13,190 bases of DNA from Deltaproteobacteria bacterium (lineage in GTDB: Bacteria; Desulfobacterota; Desulfobacteria; Desulfobacterales; UBA11574), in contig JAFDBA010000047.1 of NCBI GenBank assembly GCA_019313505.1, forward strand, positions 1-13,190, written 5' to 3'. How positions within the stretch are numbered: position 1 is the stretch's first letter; each line of letters starts with the position of its first letter. Position numbers and translations under genes: made by a program. Shown piece by piece: positions 6,403 through 13,190 of the stretch. The notes below the pieces were generated by a model. It was not told the origin of the DNA and did not search any database. It worked only from the letters and a program-made list of their open reading frames with translations.

Positions 6403-7785
6403 TCACTTTTCCGGTTTATGCTTTACCCCATTAATCTTGTCAGATATATTATTTTTTATCCAGGATGCATCCCACCATTCAACCGGATTTACAAAAGTTT
6501 TATTAACAAGCATACCAAAATGGAGATGGTCTCCTCCCGCAAGTCCCGTACTCCCGGTATGACCTATGATCTCACCCTTGGACACAATCTTCCCCATTTT
6601 TACATCAAAAGAACTTAAATGTGCATAGATACTGAACAATCCAAAGCCATGGTCAATAATTATTGTTTTTCCGTAAATACCTATGTGCCCGACAAAGATA
6701 ACCTTTCCCTTGTTTGATGCCGGTATCGGCGAGTGTGCAATTGAAGCCAGGTCAATTCCAAGGTGGACCTGTCGGTCAATTACGTGACCCTTATATTTAT
6801 ATCTCCGATGGTCGGCAAAACTGGCTTTTCTTGCTGAATTGGGTAGCCTTAGGAATACACCGCTCCAGTATAACTTTTTATCAGTCTTTTCAACTATCTT
6901 TAATATTTGCTCGTTATTGTCCTTGCGAAATTCACGGTTAACTTTAAGAAACTTGTCGACCAGAGGTGCTTTGGAATCAGGAGAAATATCAGCATCAAAT
7001 TCCGGCATTTTCCAATTAAGGAATCTGTATGAAATCTCAAGTGGAACCTTTTTAAAAATTCTCTTTTTAATATAATACTGGAACCCGGCTTTTGAGTTGT
7101 TTCCGCCAAAATCAGTTGCATTAACAAATATTTTGACACCCGGTCCCTGCTCATAATCAAGAGCAAAAAAGGCCATCAAGATATTATTATCTTTGAAATA
7201 TCCCGGATATCCCGGAAAAAAGTTTTCCCCCACAACAACTCCGCTTTTCGGGCACGTTTCCGACACCCTGTAAATAACAAGACCTGCCCCACCCTGGTTT
7301 ACGTTGTGTGCCCTGCTAAGAATATCCACCTCAGGCGGCTTTGTATCTATCATTACATCCTTTTCTAAATAGGTTGTATTTCCCTGAAACCATCTACGCC
7401 ACGAATAATCCCTTGCAACCATACGTAAAATAGCTTTGCCGTCGGTTATTCCCATTTTTACCGGCTCAACCACGATTTTAAACGACTCCTGGTGTATAAT
7501 ACCACCGCGAATAAGGCCTGCAAACGGCAAATCCTTTTTAAATAAAACAACCTCCTTGCCGTCTTTAATAAGTCCGATCCATATCCTTCGAACACCACTC
7601 TTTTCATCAGACACGGAAAGGGAAAGCTCCTGGGTTTTGCCTATGGATGCGTATGGAAGTTCCAGCGTGATAGACGGCTTTTCACCTTCGAGCCTAACCA
7701 CCAGTATCCAAACAACCGGTAGTATAACAATAATACAAACCAGAACGATCAGCCTTGATTTTATGTTTTTCTTTTTAGTTTTCAA
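6403..7785 (-). CDS. Membrane-anchored M23-family metallopeptidase (LytM domain)
   Basis: Probable periplasmic zinc endopeptidase acting on peptidoglycan cross-bridges. The 460-residue protein has a lysine/arginine-rich N-terminus, one membrane segment at about 11-31, a long beta-rich region (about 36-300) with Ig-like character including DTKPPEVDILS near 147-157, and a C-terminal M23 domain (about 335-440). The domain keeps every expected metal and catalytic residue: H341 and D345 in HLGID, H389 in YAHLS, and H420/H422 in GGDHLHFG, so it should be active rather than a degenerate LytM regulator. Start: no ATG or GTG fits; the chosen TTG at 7785 has AAAGGCGG about 11 bases upstream, and the frame closes at 7828-7830. 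The stop and final residues lie in repeat copy B. It is divergent from lptC, which agrees with an envelope role. Confidence 0.88.
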   Translation of the reverse strand: MKTKKKNIKSRLIVLVCIIVILPVVWILVVRLEGEKPSITLELPYASIGKTQELSLSVSDEKSGVRRIWIGLIKDGKEVVLFKKDLPFAGLIRGGIIHQESFKIVVEPVKMGITDGKAILRMVARDYSWRRWFQGNTTYLEKDVMIDTKPPEVDILSRAHNVNQGGAGLVIYRVSETCPKSGVVVGENFFPGYPGYFKDNNILMAFFALDYEQGPGVKIFVNATDFGGNNSKAGFQYYIKKRIFKKVPLEISYRFLNWKMPEFDADISPDSKAPLVDKFLKVNREFRKDNNEQILKIVEKTDKKLYWSGVFLRLPNSARKASFADHRRYKYKGHVIDRQVHLGIDLASIAHSPIPASNKGKVIFVGHIGIYGKTIIIDHGFGLFSIYAHLSSFDVKMGKIVSKGEIIGHTGSTGLAGGDHLHFGMLVNKTFVNPVEWWDASWIKNNISDKINGVKHKPEK

Positions 7786-7878
7786 TAGGTTACAATCCGC
7801 CTTTCTTGTCTTTTTTAATAAGTGACATTAACAGTAAACATATTGGTAATCAAGGACTGTTTTTCCTTTTTTCGTTTC

Positions 7879-7907
7879 TTGACTTTTAACTGTGTTCACG
7901 ATAAAAT
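7879..7907 (+). promoter_or_regulatory. Sigma-70-type promoter of the lptC-rapZ operon
   Basis: TTGACT (7879-7884), a 17-base spacer, then TAAAAT (7902-7907), each matching consensus at five of six positions with ideal spacing. It is 68 bases upstream of the lptC ATG, in the divergent region 7786-7975. No comparably good promoter facing the M23 gene was found in the same region. Confidence 0.6.
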
Positions 7908-7975
7908 TCACTATATCAATTTGAACTTAATGATACAATTTATTTTGCCCTGAGAAACTTGGAGCGTTTTTTATA

Positions 7976-8560
7976 ATGCCGTTTGTAAAGAACCATAACC
8001 ACAAAAAGCTAAAACTGATTCTGCTCTTGATCATTTTCATTGCAGTAGGCGTCACCCTGACTGTTTTTGTGAGCCATCGACGTATTTTAGAAAAAGAGGA
8101 GAATATAGTTTCAAGTATACAGAACAAAGCAAATATTTCAATCGGCAAAGCTCATCAAACGGCGACCAAAAACGGAATAAAGGAATGGAGCCTGGATGCA
8201 ACCTCAGTAAATTATATTGTTAAAAAAAACCAGGCAATTTTTCAGAATCTGTCCGTTACATTTTACCTTAAAAATAAAACTGAAGTTTATCTGACAGCGA
8301 ACAAAGGTATTTTAAAAACAGATTCAAACGACATGGAGCTCTTCGGTAACATTGTAGTGAAAAATTTAAAATACCGTTTGAAAACCGAAAATTTACTTTA
8401 CAGGCACAACAAACGAATAATCTTATCAAAAGTTCCTGTTAAAGTTACCGGCACCACTTTCAATCTTGCTGCTGATTTTATGTCTTTGAATTTGAATACA
8501 AACAAAACCATGTTTGAAGGAAACGTAGAGGGAATCCTGAGTGAAAATATTAAACTCTAA
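7976..8560 (+). CDS. lptC: LPS export ABC transporter periplasmic protein LptC
   Basis: Bitopic inner-membrane protein that receives LPS from the LptB2FG transporter and hands it to LptA. The 194-residue length is normal. Seen: short basic N-terminus, one membrane segment at about 11-32, then a periplasmic beta-rich region of the LptC/OstA-like fold with features such as EWSLDATSVNYI near 69-80, LTANKGILKTDSNDMELFGNIVVKN near 107-131 (given here in outline) and MFEGNVEG near the end. Sequence conservation in this family is low, so the identification rests on topology, length and its place before lptA and lptB. ATG start with GGAG eleven bases upstream. Its last 20 bases overlap the start of lptA. 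It is the first gene of the operon; the KDO genes that precede lptC in many proteobacteria are absent here. Confidence 0.88.
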   Translation: MPFVKNHNHKKLKLILLLIIFIAVGVTLTVFVSHRRILEKEENIVSSIQNKANISIGKAHQTATKNGIKEWSLDATSVNYIVKKNQAIFQNLSVTFYLKNKTEVYLTANKGILKTDSNDMELFGNIVVKNLKYRLKTENLLYRHNKRIILSKVPVKVTGTTFNLAADFMSLNLNTNKTMFEGNVEGILSENIKL

Positions 8561-9125
8561 TCAAAATTTATGCCGCATTTTGCTCTTCTTTGCTACAGCG
8601 TTTATGCTTTTAACCGGCCTTATTGCAACGCCTTCAGGAAATGCCGGTGAAAAACAGCATGATACAGACACACGTAATCTTGCAAAAGACCAGAAGATCC
8701 ATATTACAGCAGATAAACTGATTTCTGACAACAATACCAATTACGCCGAATTTATTGGAAATGTAAGGGCCACTCAGGAGGAAACCGTTATTACGGCAGA
8801 CAAGCTTAAGATTTTTTTAAAAAAAAATCCGCAAAACAAAGAAAGTCCTACCGTTGGAACGGAATCGATTAACAAAATAATTGCAAGCGGCAACGTCAAA
8901 ATAAATTTTGACAACAAGGTTGCAGTAACCCCACATGCCGTATACAATACAGAAACTGAAGTTCTTGTCTTGTCGGGTAACAATTCAAGGATTATCAGTG
9001 GAAATAATTCTATTTCCGGTGAAAAAATAACGCTTTATAGAACTACCGGACGCATCACTGTTGAAAGCAGCGGTGAAAAACGTGTTGAAGCTGTGTTTTA
9101 TTCGGGTGAAAAGGGTTTAAAATAA
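8541..9125 (+). CDS. lptA: LPS transport periplasmic protein LptA
   Basis: Periplasmic bridge protein that carries LPS from LptC to LptD in the outer membrane. The 194-residue precursor has a signal peptide (about 1-35, hydrophobic core ILLFFATAFMLLTGLIA, likely cut after GNA), then an OstA/LptA beta-jellyroll domain: KIHITADKLISDNNTNYAEF near 52-71, IGNVRATQEETVITADKLKI, IIASGNVKI, and LSGNNSRIISGNNSISGEKI, the repeating strand pattern of the family. The start codon is GTG, 20 bases inside lptC, preceded by GAGGGAA. The stop is directly followed by the TTG of lptB. An insert between strands (KKNPQNKESPTVGTES) is longer than in the E. coli protein. Confidence 0.9.
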   Translation: MKILNSNQNLCRILLFFATAFMLLTGLIATPSGNAGEKQHDTDTRNLAKDQKIHITADKLISDNNTNYAEFIGNVRATQEETVITADKLKIFLKKNPQNKESPTVGTESINKIIASGNVKINFDNKVAVTPHAVYNTETEVLVLSGNNSRIISGNNSISGEKITLYRTTGRITVESSGEKRVEAVFYSGEKGLK

Positions 9126-9848
9126 TTGGCGACACTGTCTCTAAAAAATCTTATCAAGACATATAATGGAAAACCGGCTGTGAATTCCATAAGCCTGAAT
9201 ATCGACGCCGGCAGCGTTGTCGGTCTTCTCGGTCCAAACGGCGCAGGTAAAACCACTACTTTCTATATGACAGTTGGAATGATCAAGCCGAATGGGGGTC
9301 AAGTTTTTCTTGCTGATGAAGATATCACGAGCTATCCCATGTATCTGAGAGCACGCAGAGGTATCGGCTATCTTCCACAGGAAACTTCGATATTTAGAAA
9401 GCTGACTGTAAAGCAAAATATCATGGCGATTCTTGAAACCCTCCCCATCTCTAAATCAGAGCAAAAAGAGCGAACGGATATGCTTCTTGACGAACTCGGA
9501 ATAAAACAGCTTTCAGACCAAAAAGCAAACCTGCTTTCAGGGGGGGAAAGGCGACGCCTTGAAATATCACGCTCACTTTCCACTAATCCGTCCTTTATTC
9601 TTCTTGATGAACCTTTTGCAGGCATAGATCCCCTGGCTGTAATCGATATAAAAAAGATCATTGGGCATCTAAAAAAAAGGGGGATAGGTGTTCTAATATC
9701 AGATCATAATGTGAGAGAAACACTTGAAGTCTGTGATAAAGCATATATATTAAATAACGGTAAGATAATCGAATCCGGTTCACCGCAAAAGATAGCTTCA
9801 AGCAAAATCGCCCGCCGGATCTACTTGGGAGACGAGTTTAAATTATAA
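9126..9848 (+). CDS. lptB: LPS export ABC transporter ATP-binding protein LptB
   Basis: Cytoplasmic ATPase that powers LPS extraction from the inner membrane in the LptB2FG complex. The 240-residue length is exact for the family. Seen: Walker A GPNGAGKT at 36-43; Q-loop Q85 in GYLPQETSIFRKL, a near-exact LptB hallmark; ABC signature LSGGERRR at 137-144; Walker B FILLDEP at 157-163 with E162; D-loop AGIDP; switch histidine H194 in ISDHNVRETL; C-terminus RIYLGDEFKL as in LptB. The start is TTG, immediately after the lptA stop with no gap, so translation is probably coupled. lptF and lptG are not in the window, as is usual. Confidence 0.97.
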   Translation: MATLSLKNLIKTYNGKPAVNSISLNIDAGSVVGLLGPNGAGKTTTFYMTVGMIKPNGGQVFLADEDITSYPMYLRARRGIGYLPQETSIFRKLTVKQNIMAILETLPISKSEQKERTDMLLDELGIKQLSDQKANLLSGGERRRLEISRSLSTNPSFILLDEPFAGIDPLAVIDIKKIIGHLKKRGIGVLISDHNVRETLEVCDKAYILNNGKIIESGSPQKIASSKIARRIYLGDEFKL

Positions 9849-9849
9849 A

Positions 9850-11286
9850 ATGGCCCTTGAATTACGACAACAGCTGAAACTAACTCAGCAACTTATTATG
9901 ACCCCCCAGCTGCAAATGGCTATCAAGCTTTTGCAATTGACACGGCTTGAGCTTTTAAGCACGGTTAACCAGGAACTCGAAGAAAATCCAACACTTGAAG
10001 AAGAAATCCACGAAGCTGCTGTTGATGAACACCTTGATGAACAGACTGAAAGTAAGGATGCCGACCTGCCTGATGCAAAAGAGGTCACCATAGAAGAAAA
10101 GATCCGAGATGATATAGACTGGAGCAACTATCTTGATGAATACAGTTCATCGGGCAAGACACATTACGAAACCGAAAAAAAAGAGTCACCAAATTTCGAA
10201 TCGTTTGTGGCACGCAAGGAATCTTTGCGCGAACATCTGCTTTGGCAGTTGCTTATGACATCACCCACCGAGGAGGAAGAGAAGATCGGAAGCATTATTG
10301 CCGGCAACCTTAAGAAAGATGGTTATCTTGATGCATCAGTTGAAGACATTGTAACCATGAGCGGGGTTGGTACTGAAAAGGTTGAAGAGATTCTATTTCT
10401 AATGCAAACGTTCGATCCAATAGGTGTATGTGCAAGGGATCTCAGTGAATGTCTTCTTATACAGGCAAGACATTTTGATCTTGACGATACCATAGTAACC
10501 CAAATCATCGAACAACATCTCAATCATCTTGAAAATAAAAATTACAAGGCCATAGCCAAGTCTCTAAAAGAAAATATTGAAGATATTATTACTGCCATTA
10601 ATGTTATCAAAGGCTTAGAGCCAAGGCCAGGACGGCAATTCTCAGATGAAGAACCCCAATATATTATTCCCGATGTTTTTGTATACAAAGTTGAAAATGA
10701 GTTCATAATCTGGGTAAACGACGACGGGATGCCGAAACTACATGTAAACAATTTTTATAGAAATGCAATCAGGGACGGCAAAAGGTTTTCAAGCGAAGCA
10801 AAGAATTACATACAAGAAAAGATACGTTCCGCAACATGGTTGATCAGGAGCATTCATCAACGTCAAAAAACCATTTACAGAGTAATGGAAAGTATATTGA
10901 AATTCCAGCGGAAATTTTTTGAGAAGGGAATTTCACACTTGAAACCCATGGTGTTAAGAGATGTGGCAACAGATATCGGGATGCACGAATCAACTATCAG
11001 CAGGGTTACAACCAATAAATATGCCCATACACCCCGTGGTATTTTTGAGTTGAAATATTTTTTTAACAGTTCTATTCAATGTTTCCATGGCGAAGCAATA
11101 GCCTCTGCCAGTGTCCAGGATAAGATAAGACAGATTATTGAAAGTGAAGATCCAAAAAAACCATATAGTGATGATAAAATATCAGTATTTTTAAAGGAGG
11201 AAAATATCTGTATCGCTCGCAGAACCGTGGCAAAGTATCGTGAGATAATGAGAGTACTTCCATCGAACAAACGCAAACAATTCTAG
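9850..11286 (+). CDS. rpoN: RNA polymerase sigma-54 factor
   Basis: Alternative sigma factor that recognises -24/-12 promoters and needs ATP-driven enhancer-binding activators; it controls nitrogen, motility and other functions depending on the species. The 478-residue length is typical. Seen: the glutamine/leucine-rich activator-binding region I (1-50, QQLKLTQQLIMTPQLQMAI onward); an acidic linker (about 50-100); a core-binding domain (about 115-300); the helix-turn-helix near 367-388 (VLRDVATDIGMHESTISRVT); and the diagnostic RpoN box ARRTVAKYR at 456-464. ATG start one base after the lptB stop, with no close Shine-Dalgarno, suggesting coupling. The position between lptB and hpf is the conserved one. 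Confidence 0.97.
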   Translation: MALELRQQLKLTQQLIMTPQLQMAIKLLQLTRLELLSTVNQELEENPTLEEEIHEAAVDEHLDEQTESKDADLPDAKEVTIEEKIRDDIDWSNYLDEYSSSGKTHYETEKKESPNFESFVARKESLREHLLWQLLMTSPTEEEEKIGSIIAGNLKKDGYLDASVEDIVTMSGVGTEKVEEILFLMQTFDPIGVCARDLSECLLIQARHFDLDDTIVTQIIEQHLNHLENKNYKAIAKSLKENIEDIITAINVIKGLEPRPGRQFSDEEPQYIIPDVFVYKVENEFIIWVNDDGMPKLHVNNFYRNAIRDGKRFSSEAKNYIQEKIRSATWLIRSIHQRQKTIYRVMESILKFQRKFFEKGISHLKPMVLRDVATDIGMHESTISRVTTNKYAHTPRGIFELKYFFNSSIQCFHGEAIASASVQDKIRQIIESEDPKKPYSDDKISVFLKEENICIARRTVAKYREIMRVLPSNKRKQF

Positions 11287-11299
11287 GGAGGTTTTAAGT

Positions 11300-11833
11300 A
11301 TGCAGACATCTGTAACTTTTAAGAATCTCGATCCTTCTGAAAATTTAAAATCGTACGTTGGAGACAAACTTGATCGTTTTGACAAATATCTATATAACCC
11401 GGCAGAAGCAAACGTTGTACTTTCGGTTGAAAAGTTCCGTCACATGGCTGAAATTAATATAACCGGCGACAGGCTCAACATATACGGTAAAGAAGTAACA
11501 GGTGACATGTATTCTGCCATTGACATGGTCCTTGACAAGGTAGAAACACAGATAAAAAAGAATAAACAAAAGATTAGAAAATACCGAAGCGGGTCCAAAT
11601 CCAGAGCAAAAGATATTATTGCTGAAGACACATTACATTCGGATGAAGAAGCTACAGTAAAAATCAGAGTTAGGGATATCGAGTACAAACCAATGGATGT
11701 GGAAGAAGCGATTATGCAGATGGACCTTGTAACTAACAATTTTCTGGTGTTTACTAATGCCAGGACTGATCGGGTAAACGTCCTTTATCGGCGTAAGGAC
11801 GGCGACTACGGCTTAATCCAGCCGAGCACCTGA
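11300..11833 (+). CDS. hpf: Ribosome hibernation-promoting factor, long form
   Basis: Binds the 30S subunit in stationary phase; the long form dimerises ribosomes into inactive 100S particles. The 177 residues comprise an N-terminal sigma-54 modulation/S30AE domain (about 1-97, with VTFKNLDPSENLKSYV and DMYSAIDMVLDKVETQIKKNKQK), a charged linker (about 98-118) and a C-terminal dimerisation domain (about 119-177) with KPMDVEEAIMQMDLVTNNF, FLVFTNARTDRVNVLYRRKDG and YGLIQP. The two-domain build makes it the long HPF rather than the roughly 95-residue E. coli form encoded after rpoN. The ATG has the best Shine-Dalgarno of the operon: GGGAGG (11286-11291), which overlaps the rpoN stop by one base. 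It probably has higher translation than its neighbours; that is inference. Confidence 0.95.
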   Translation: MQTSVTFKNLDPSENLKSYVGDKLDRFDKYLYNPAEANVVLSVEKFRHMAEINITGDRLNIYGKEVTGDMYSAIDMVLDKVETQIKKNKQKIRKYRSGSKSRAKDIIAEDTLHSDEEATVKIRVRDIEYKPMDVEEAIMQMDLVTNNFLVFTNARTDRVNVLYRRKDGDYGLIQPST

Positions 11834-11850
11834 TTTATAGTGAATATAAA

Positions 11851-12312
11851 ATGAAAATTCTTGATATTTTAATAAAAGAAGCGATTCTTAGTGACTTGAA
11901 ATCACTCGACAAAAAAGGTGTTATTGAAGAACTGGTAACACCTGTAGCCAGTATTGCCGGCATAAATCATGAATATCTTGTAAGAGTGCTGATGGAACGG
12001 GAACAACTCGGGAGTACCGGCATAGGTGAAGGGATCGGAATTCCCCATGGCAAGGCAAAAGATCTTGAATCACTAGTACTCGGTTTCGGTCTGAGCCGTA
12101 AGGGAGTCGACTTTGAATCCATGGATGGGCTTCCAACCTACATCTTTTTCCTCCTTATAACGCCCGAAAATTCCAAAGGTCTTCATTTGAAGATGCTCTC
12201 TCAAATTTCCAGGATTTTAAAAAATGATCCTTTCAGACAAAAACTGTTAAATGCTACTAACAGTGATGAAATTTATTCCATCATTAAAGAAGAGGAGGAA
12301 GAAGGATTGTAA
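11851..12312 (+). CDS. ptsN: Nitrogen-PTS EIIA component (EIIA-Ntr)
   Basis: Phospho-accepting regulatory protein of the PTS-Ntr phosphorelay, which links nitrogen and carbon status to targets such as potassium uptake; it does not transport sugar. The 153-residue PTS EIIA type-2 domain has the phosphorylated histidine H66 in GIGIPHGK, preceded by MEREQLGSTGIGEG and followed by LVLGFGLSRKGVDF and a helix with HLKMLSQISRILKND, all family hallmarks. The last residues are a run of glutamates. ATG start; 17 bases separate it from hpf, with no clear Shine-Dalgarno. The partner kinase (EI-Ntr) and NPr are not in the window, though ptsH-like genes often follow rapZ in this operon. Confidence 0.95.
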   Translation: MKILDILIKEAILSDLKSLDKKGVIEELVTPVASIAGINHEYLVRVLMEREQLGSTGIGEGIGIPHGKAKDLESLVLGFGLSRKGVDFESMDGLPTYIFFLLITPENSKGLHLKMLSQISRILKNDPFRQKLLNATNSDEIYSIIKEEEEEGL

Positions 12313-12331
12313 ACCAGGCCGTTGATTAAAA

Positions 12332-13190
12332 GTGAAAAAGTTGAATATAATTATTATTACAGGACTTTCGGGTTCAGGAAAGAGTACTGCAATATCAGCA
12401 TTTGAAGACGCCGGTTTCTATTGTGTCGACAACATGCCGGTAGCGCTTCTTCCCAAGTTCCTGGAGCTGCCGATTGAAAGTGATTCTGAAATTACGGGAC
12501 TGGCATTTGTGATGGATCTGCGAGAAAAAAGCTTTCTTTCCAGCTATTCATTAGTTTTTGATTCTCTAAAGAAAAAAGGACATAAATTCAAAATCCTTTT
12601 TCTAGAGGCCAACGAAGAAACTTTGCTTAAGCGTTACAGCCAGACACGGAGACATCACCCCTTATCTCAGGACAAAAGTCTTCTGGACGGGATACGCATC
12701 GAACAAAAACAGTTAAAAGAGCTGAAAATTACCGCCGACAAAATTATTGATACTTCCCGTTACAATGTCCACGACCTGAAATCTGTAATCAATGATATCG
12801 CACAACAAAGTAAAAATTTTGTGCCCATGAGAATAAATATCCTGTCGTTCGGTTTTAAATACGGCACCCCTCACGATGCCAGCTTGATTATGGATGTTAG
12901 GTTTCTTGCGAATCCGTATTTTGTACCTGAACTCAAAGCTTTTGACGGAAAAAACCGTGAGATTAAAAACTATGTCTTAAACAACGATGAAGCCCGCAGG
13001 TTTTTAAAAAAATATCTGAACCTGCTTGACTATTTAATCCCATTGTATGAAAAGGAAGGTAAAGCTTATTTAACAATTGCAGTCGGCTGTACCGGAGGCC
13101 GGCATCGATCGGTAACCATTACCGAAGCTTTATTCGAACATATAAAAAAACCCGGAAGACAGATCATAATCACACATCGTGACATCGATC
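12332..13190 (+). CDS. rapZ: RNase adapter RapZ / nucleotide-binding YvcJ-family protein (3' end cut)
   Basis: ATP/GTP-binding protein. In E. coli RapZ guides RNase E to the small RNA GlmZ and so controls GlmS and envelope-precursor supply; in other phyla only nucleotide binding is established, so the RNA role here is inference. The window holds 286 codons with no stop; the E. coli protein has 284 residues, so only a few codons are missing. Seen: Walker A GLSGSGKST at 11-19, FEDAGFYCVDNMP, LFLEANEETLLKRYSQTRRHHPL, INILSFGFKYGTPHDASLIMDVRFLANP in overlapping blocks, and the C-terminal GCTGGRHRSV, part of the conserved RNA-binding half of RapZ. Start: GTG at 12332; an in-frame TGA lies only six bases upstream, so little alternative exists, and no clear Shine-Dalgarno is seen. 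It follows ptsN by 19 bases. Confidence 0.93.
   Translation, partial: MKKLNIIIITGLSGSGKSTAISAFEDAGFYCVDNMPVALLPKFLELPIESDSEITGLAFVMDLREKSFLSSYSLVFDSLKKKGHKFKILFLEANEETLLKRYSQTRRHHPLSQDKSLLDGIRIEQKQLKELKITADKIIDTSRYNVHDLKSVINDIAQQSKNFVPMRINILSFGFKYGTPHDASLIMDVRFLANPYFVPELKAFDGKNREIKNYVLNNDEARRFLKKYLNLLDYLIPLYEKEGKAYLTIAVGCTGGRHRSVTITEALFEHIKKPGRQIIITHRDID

Larger units (their letters stand above)
6221..6419 (-). repeat. Dispersed intergenic repeat, copy B (M23-homocysteine gene gap)
   Basis: Second copy of the element at 2937-3136, in the same orientation. The homocysteine-gene-side arm (about 6221-6303) and the peptidase-side arm (6387-6419) match copy A; the middle does not. The peptidase-side end extends 17 bases into the M23 gene and provides its last codons and stop. 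Motifs CTAAAGTG and CACTTTAG recur several times in opposing orientation, so the arms can pair into a long imperfect stem of roughly 45 bp. Confidence 0.75.

Noticed and set aside
2937..6419. Possible CRISPR array from the recurring CTAAAGTG/CACTTTAG motifs
   Set aside because: The repeats are not regularly spaced, occur in both orientations within a stem, and there are no spacers of equal length or cas genes.
10208..10227. TGGCAC followed by TTGC, resembling a sigma-54 promoter
   Set aside because: The spacer is ten bases instead of the required five, and the site is inside rpoN coding sequence.
12322..12324. TTG start for rapZ at 12322
   Set aside because: It is in a different frame from rapZ; an in-frame TGA at 12323-12325 leaves the GTG at 12332 as the first usable start.

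Overview
The window is a chromosomal segment of a Gram-negative bacterium. It is most likely a member of the Desulfobacterota (former Deltaproteobacteria), probably near the sulfate-reducing Desulfobacterales. The reasons are a complete LPS-export block (lptC-lptA-lptB) joined to rpoN-hpf-ptsN-rapZ, a recA-alaS pair, a COG1900/DUF39 homocysteine-biosynthesis protein (a family typical of methanogens and anaerobic sulfate/sulfur reducers), and intergenic palindromes of a kind I associate with Desulfobacterales. The lineage is inference; no rRNA gene is present.

Layout: (1) Positions 1-303 hold the 3' end of a very AT-rich plus-strand gene of unknown function. It converges on alaS and overlaps its end by 11 bp. 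(2) Positions 293-7785 are all on the minus strand, in transcription order: an M23 metallopeptidase, the homocysteine-biosynthesis protein, thpR (RNA 2',3'-cyclic phosphodiesterase), recA and alaS. The gaps in this half are filled by repeats. Two copies of one roughly 200-bp element lie at about 2937-3136 and 6221-6419, and a 127-bp imperfect palindrome at 4331-4457 abuts the thpR stop. A further hairpin lies in the recA leader. (3) Positions 7786-7975 are a divergent intergenic region with a good sigma-70-type promoter (TTGACT-17-TAAAAT) facing right. (4) Positions 7976-13190 are a tightly packed plus-strand operon: lptC, lptA, lptB, rpoN, hpf, ptsN and rapZ, the last cut by the window end.

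How the genes fit together: LptC, LptA and LptB are the inner-membrane, periplasmic and ATPase parts of the LPS transporter. RpoN (sigma-54), PtsN (nitrogen-PTS EIIA), HPF (ribosome hibernation) and RapZ form the classical regulatory block downstream of the lpt genes in many proteobacteria. The divergent M23 peptidase is also an envelope protein. On the other strand, thpR next to recA echoes the cinA-thpR-recA clusters of other bacteria, here with a homocysteine gene in the upstream place.

The genes themselves are conventional and intact. I found no defence system, CRISPR array, tRNA, rRNA or transposase. The most unusual material is the set of structured intergenic repeats, which carry promoter-like sequence and in one case supply the last codons and stop of a gene.
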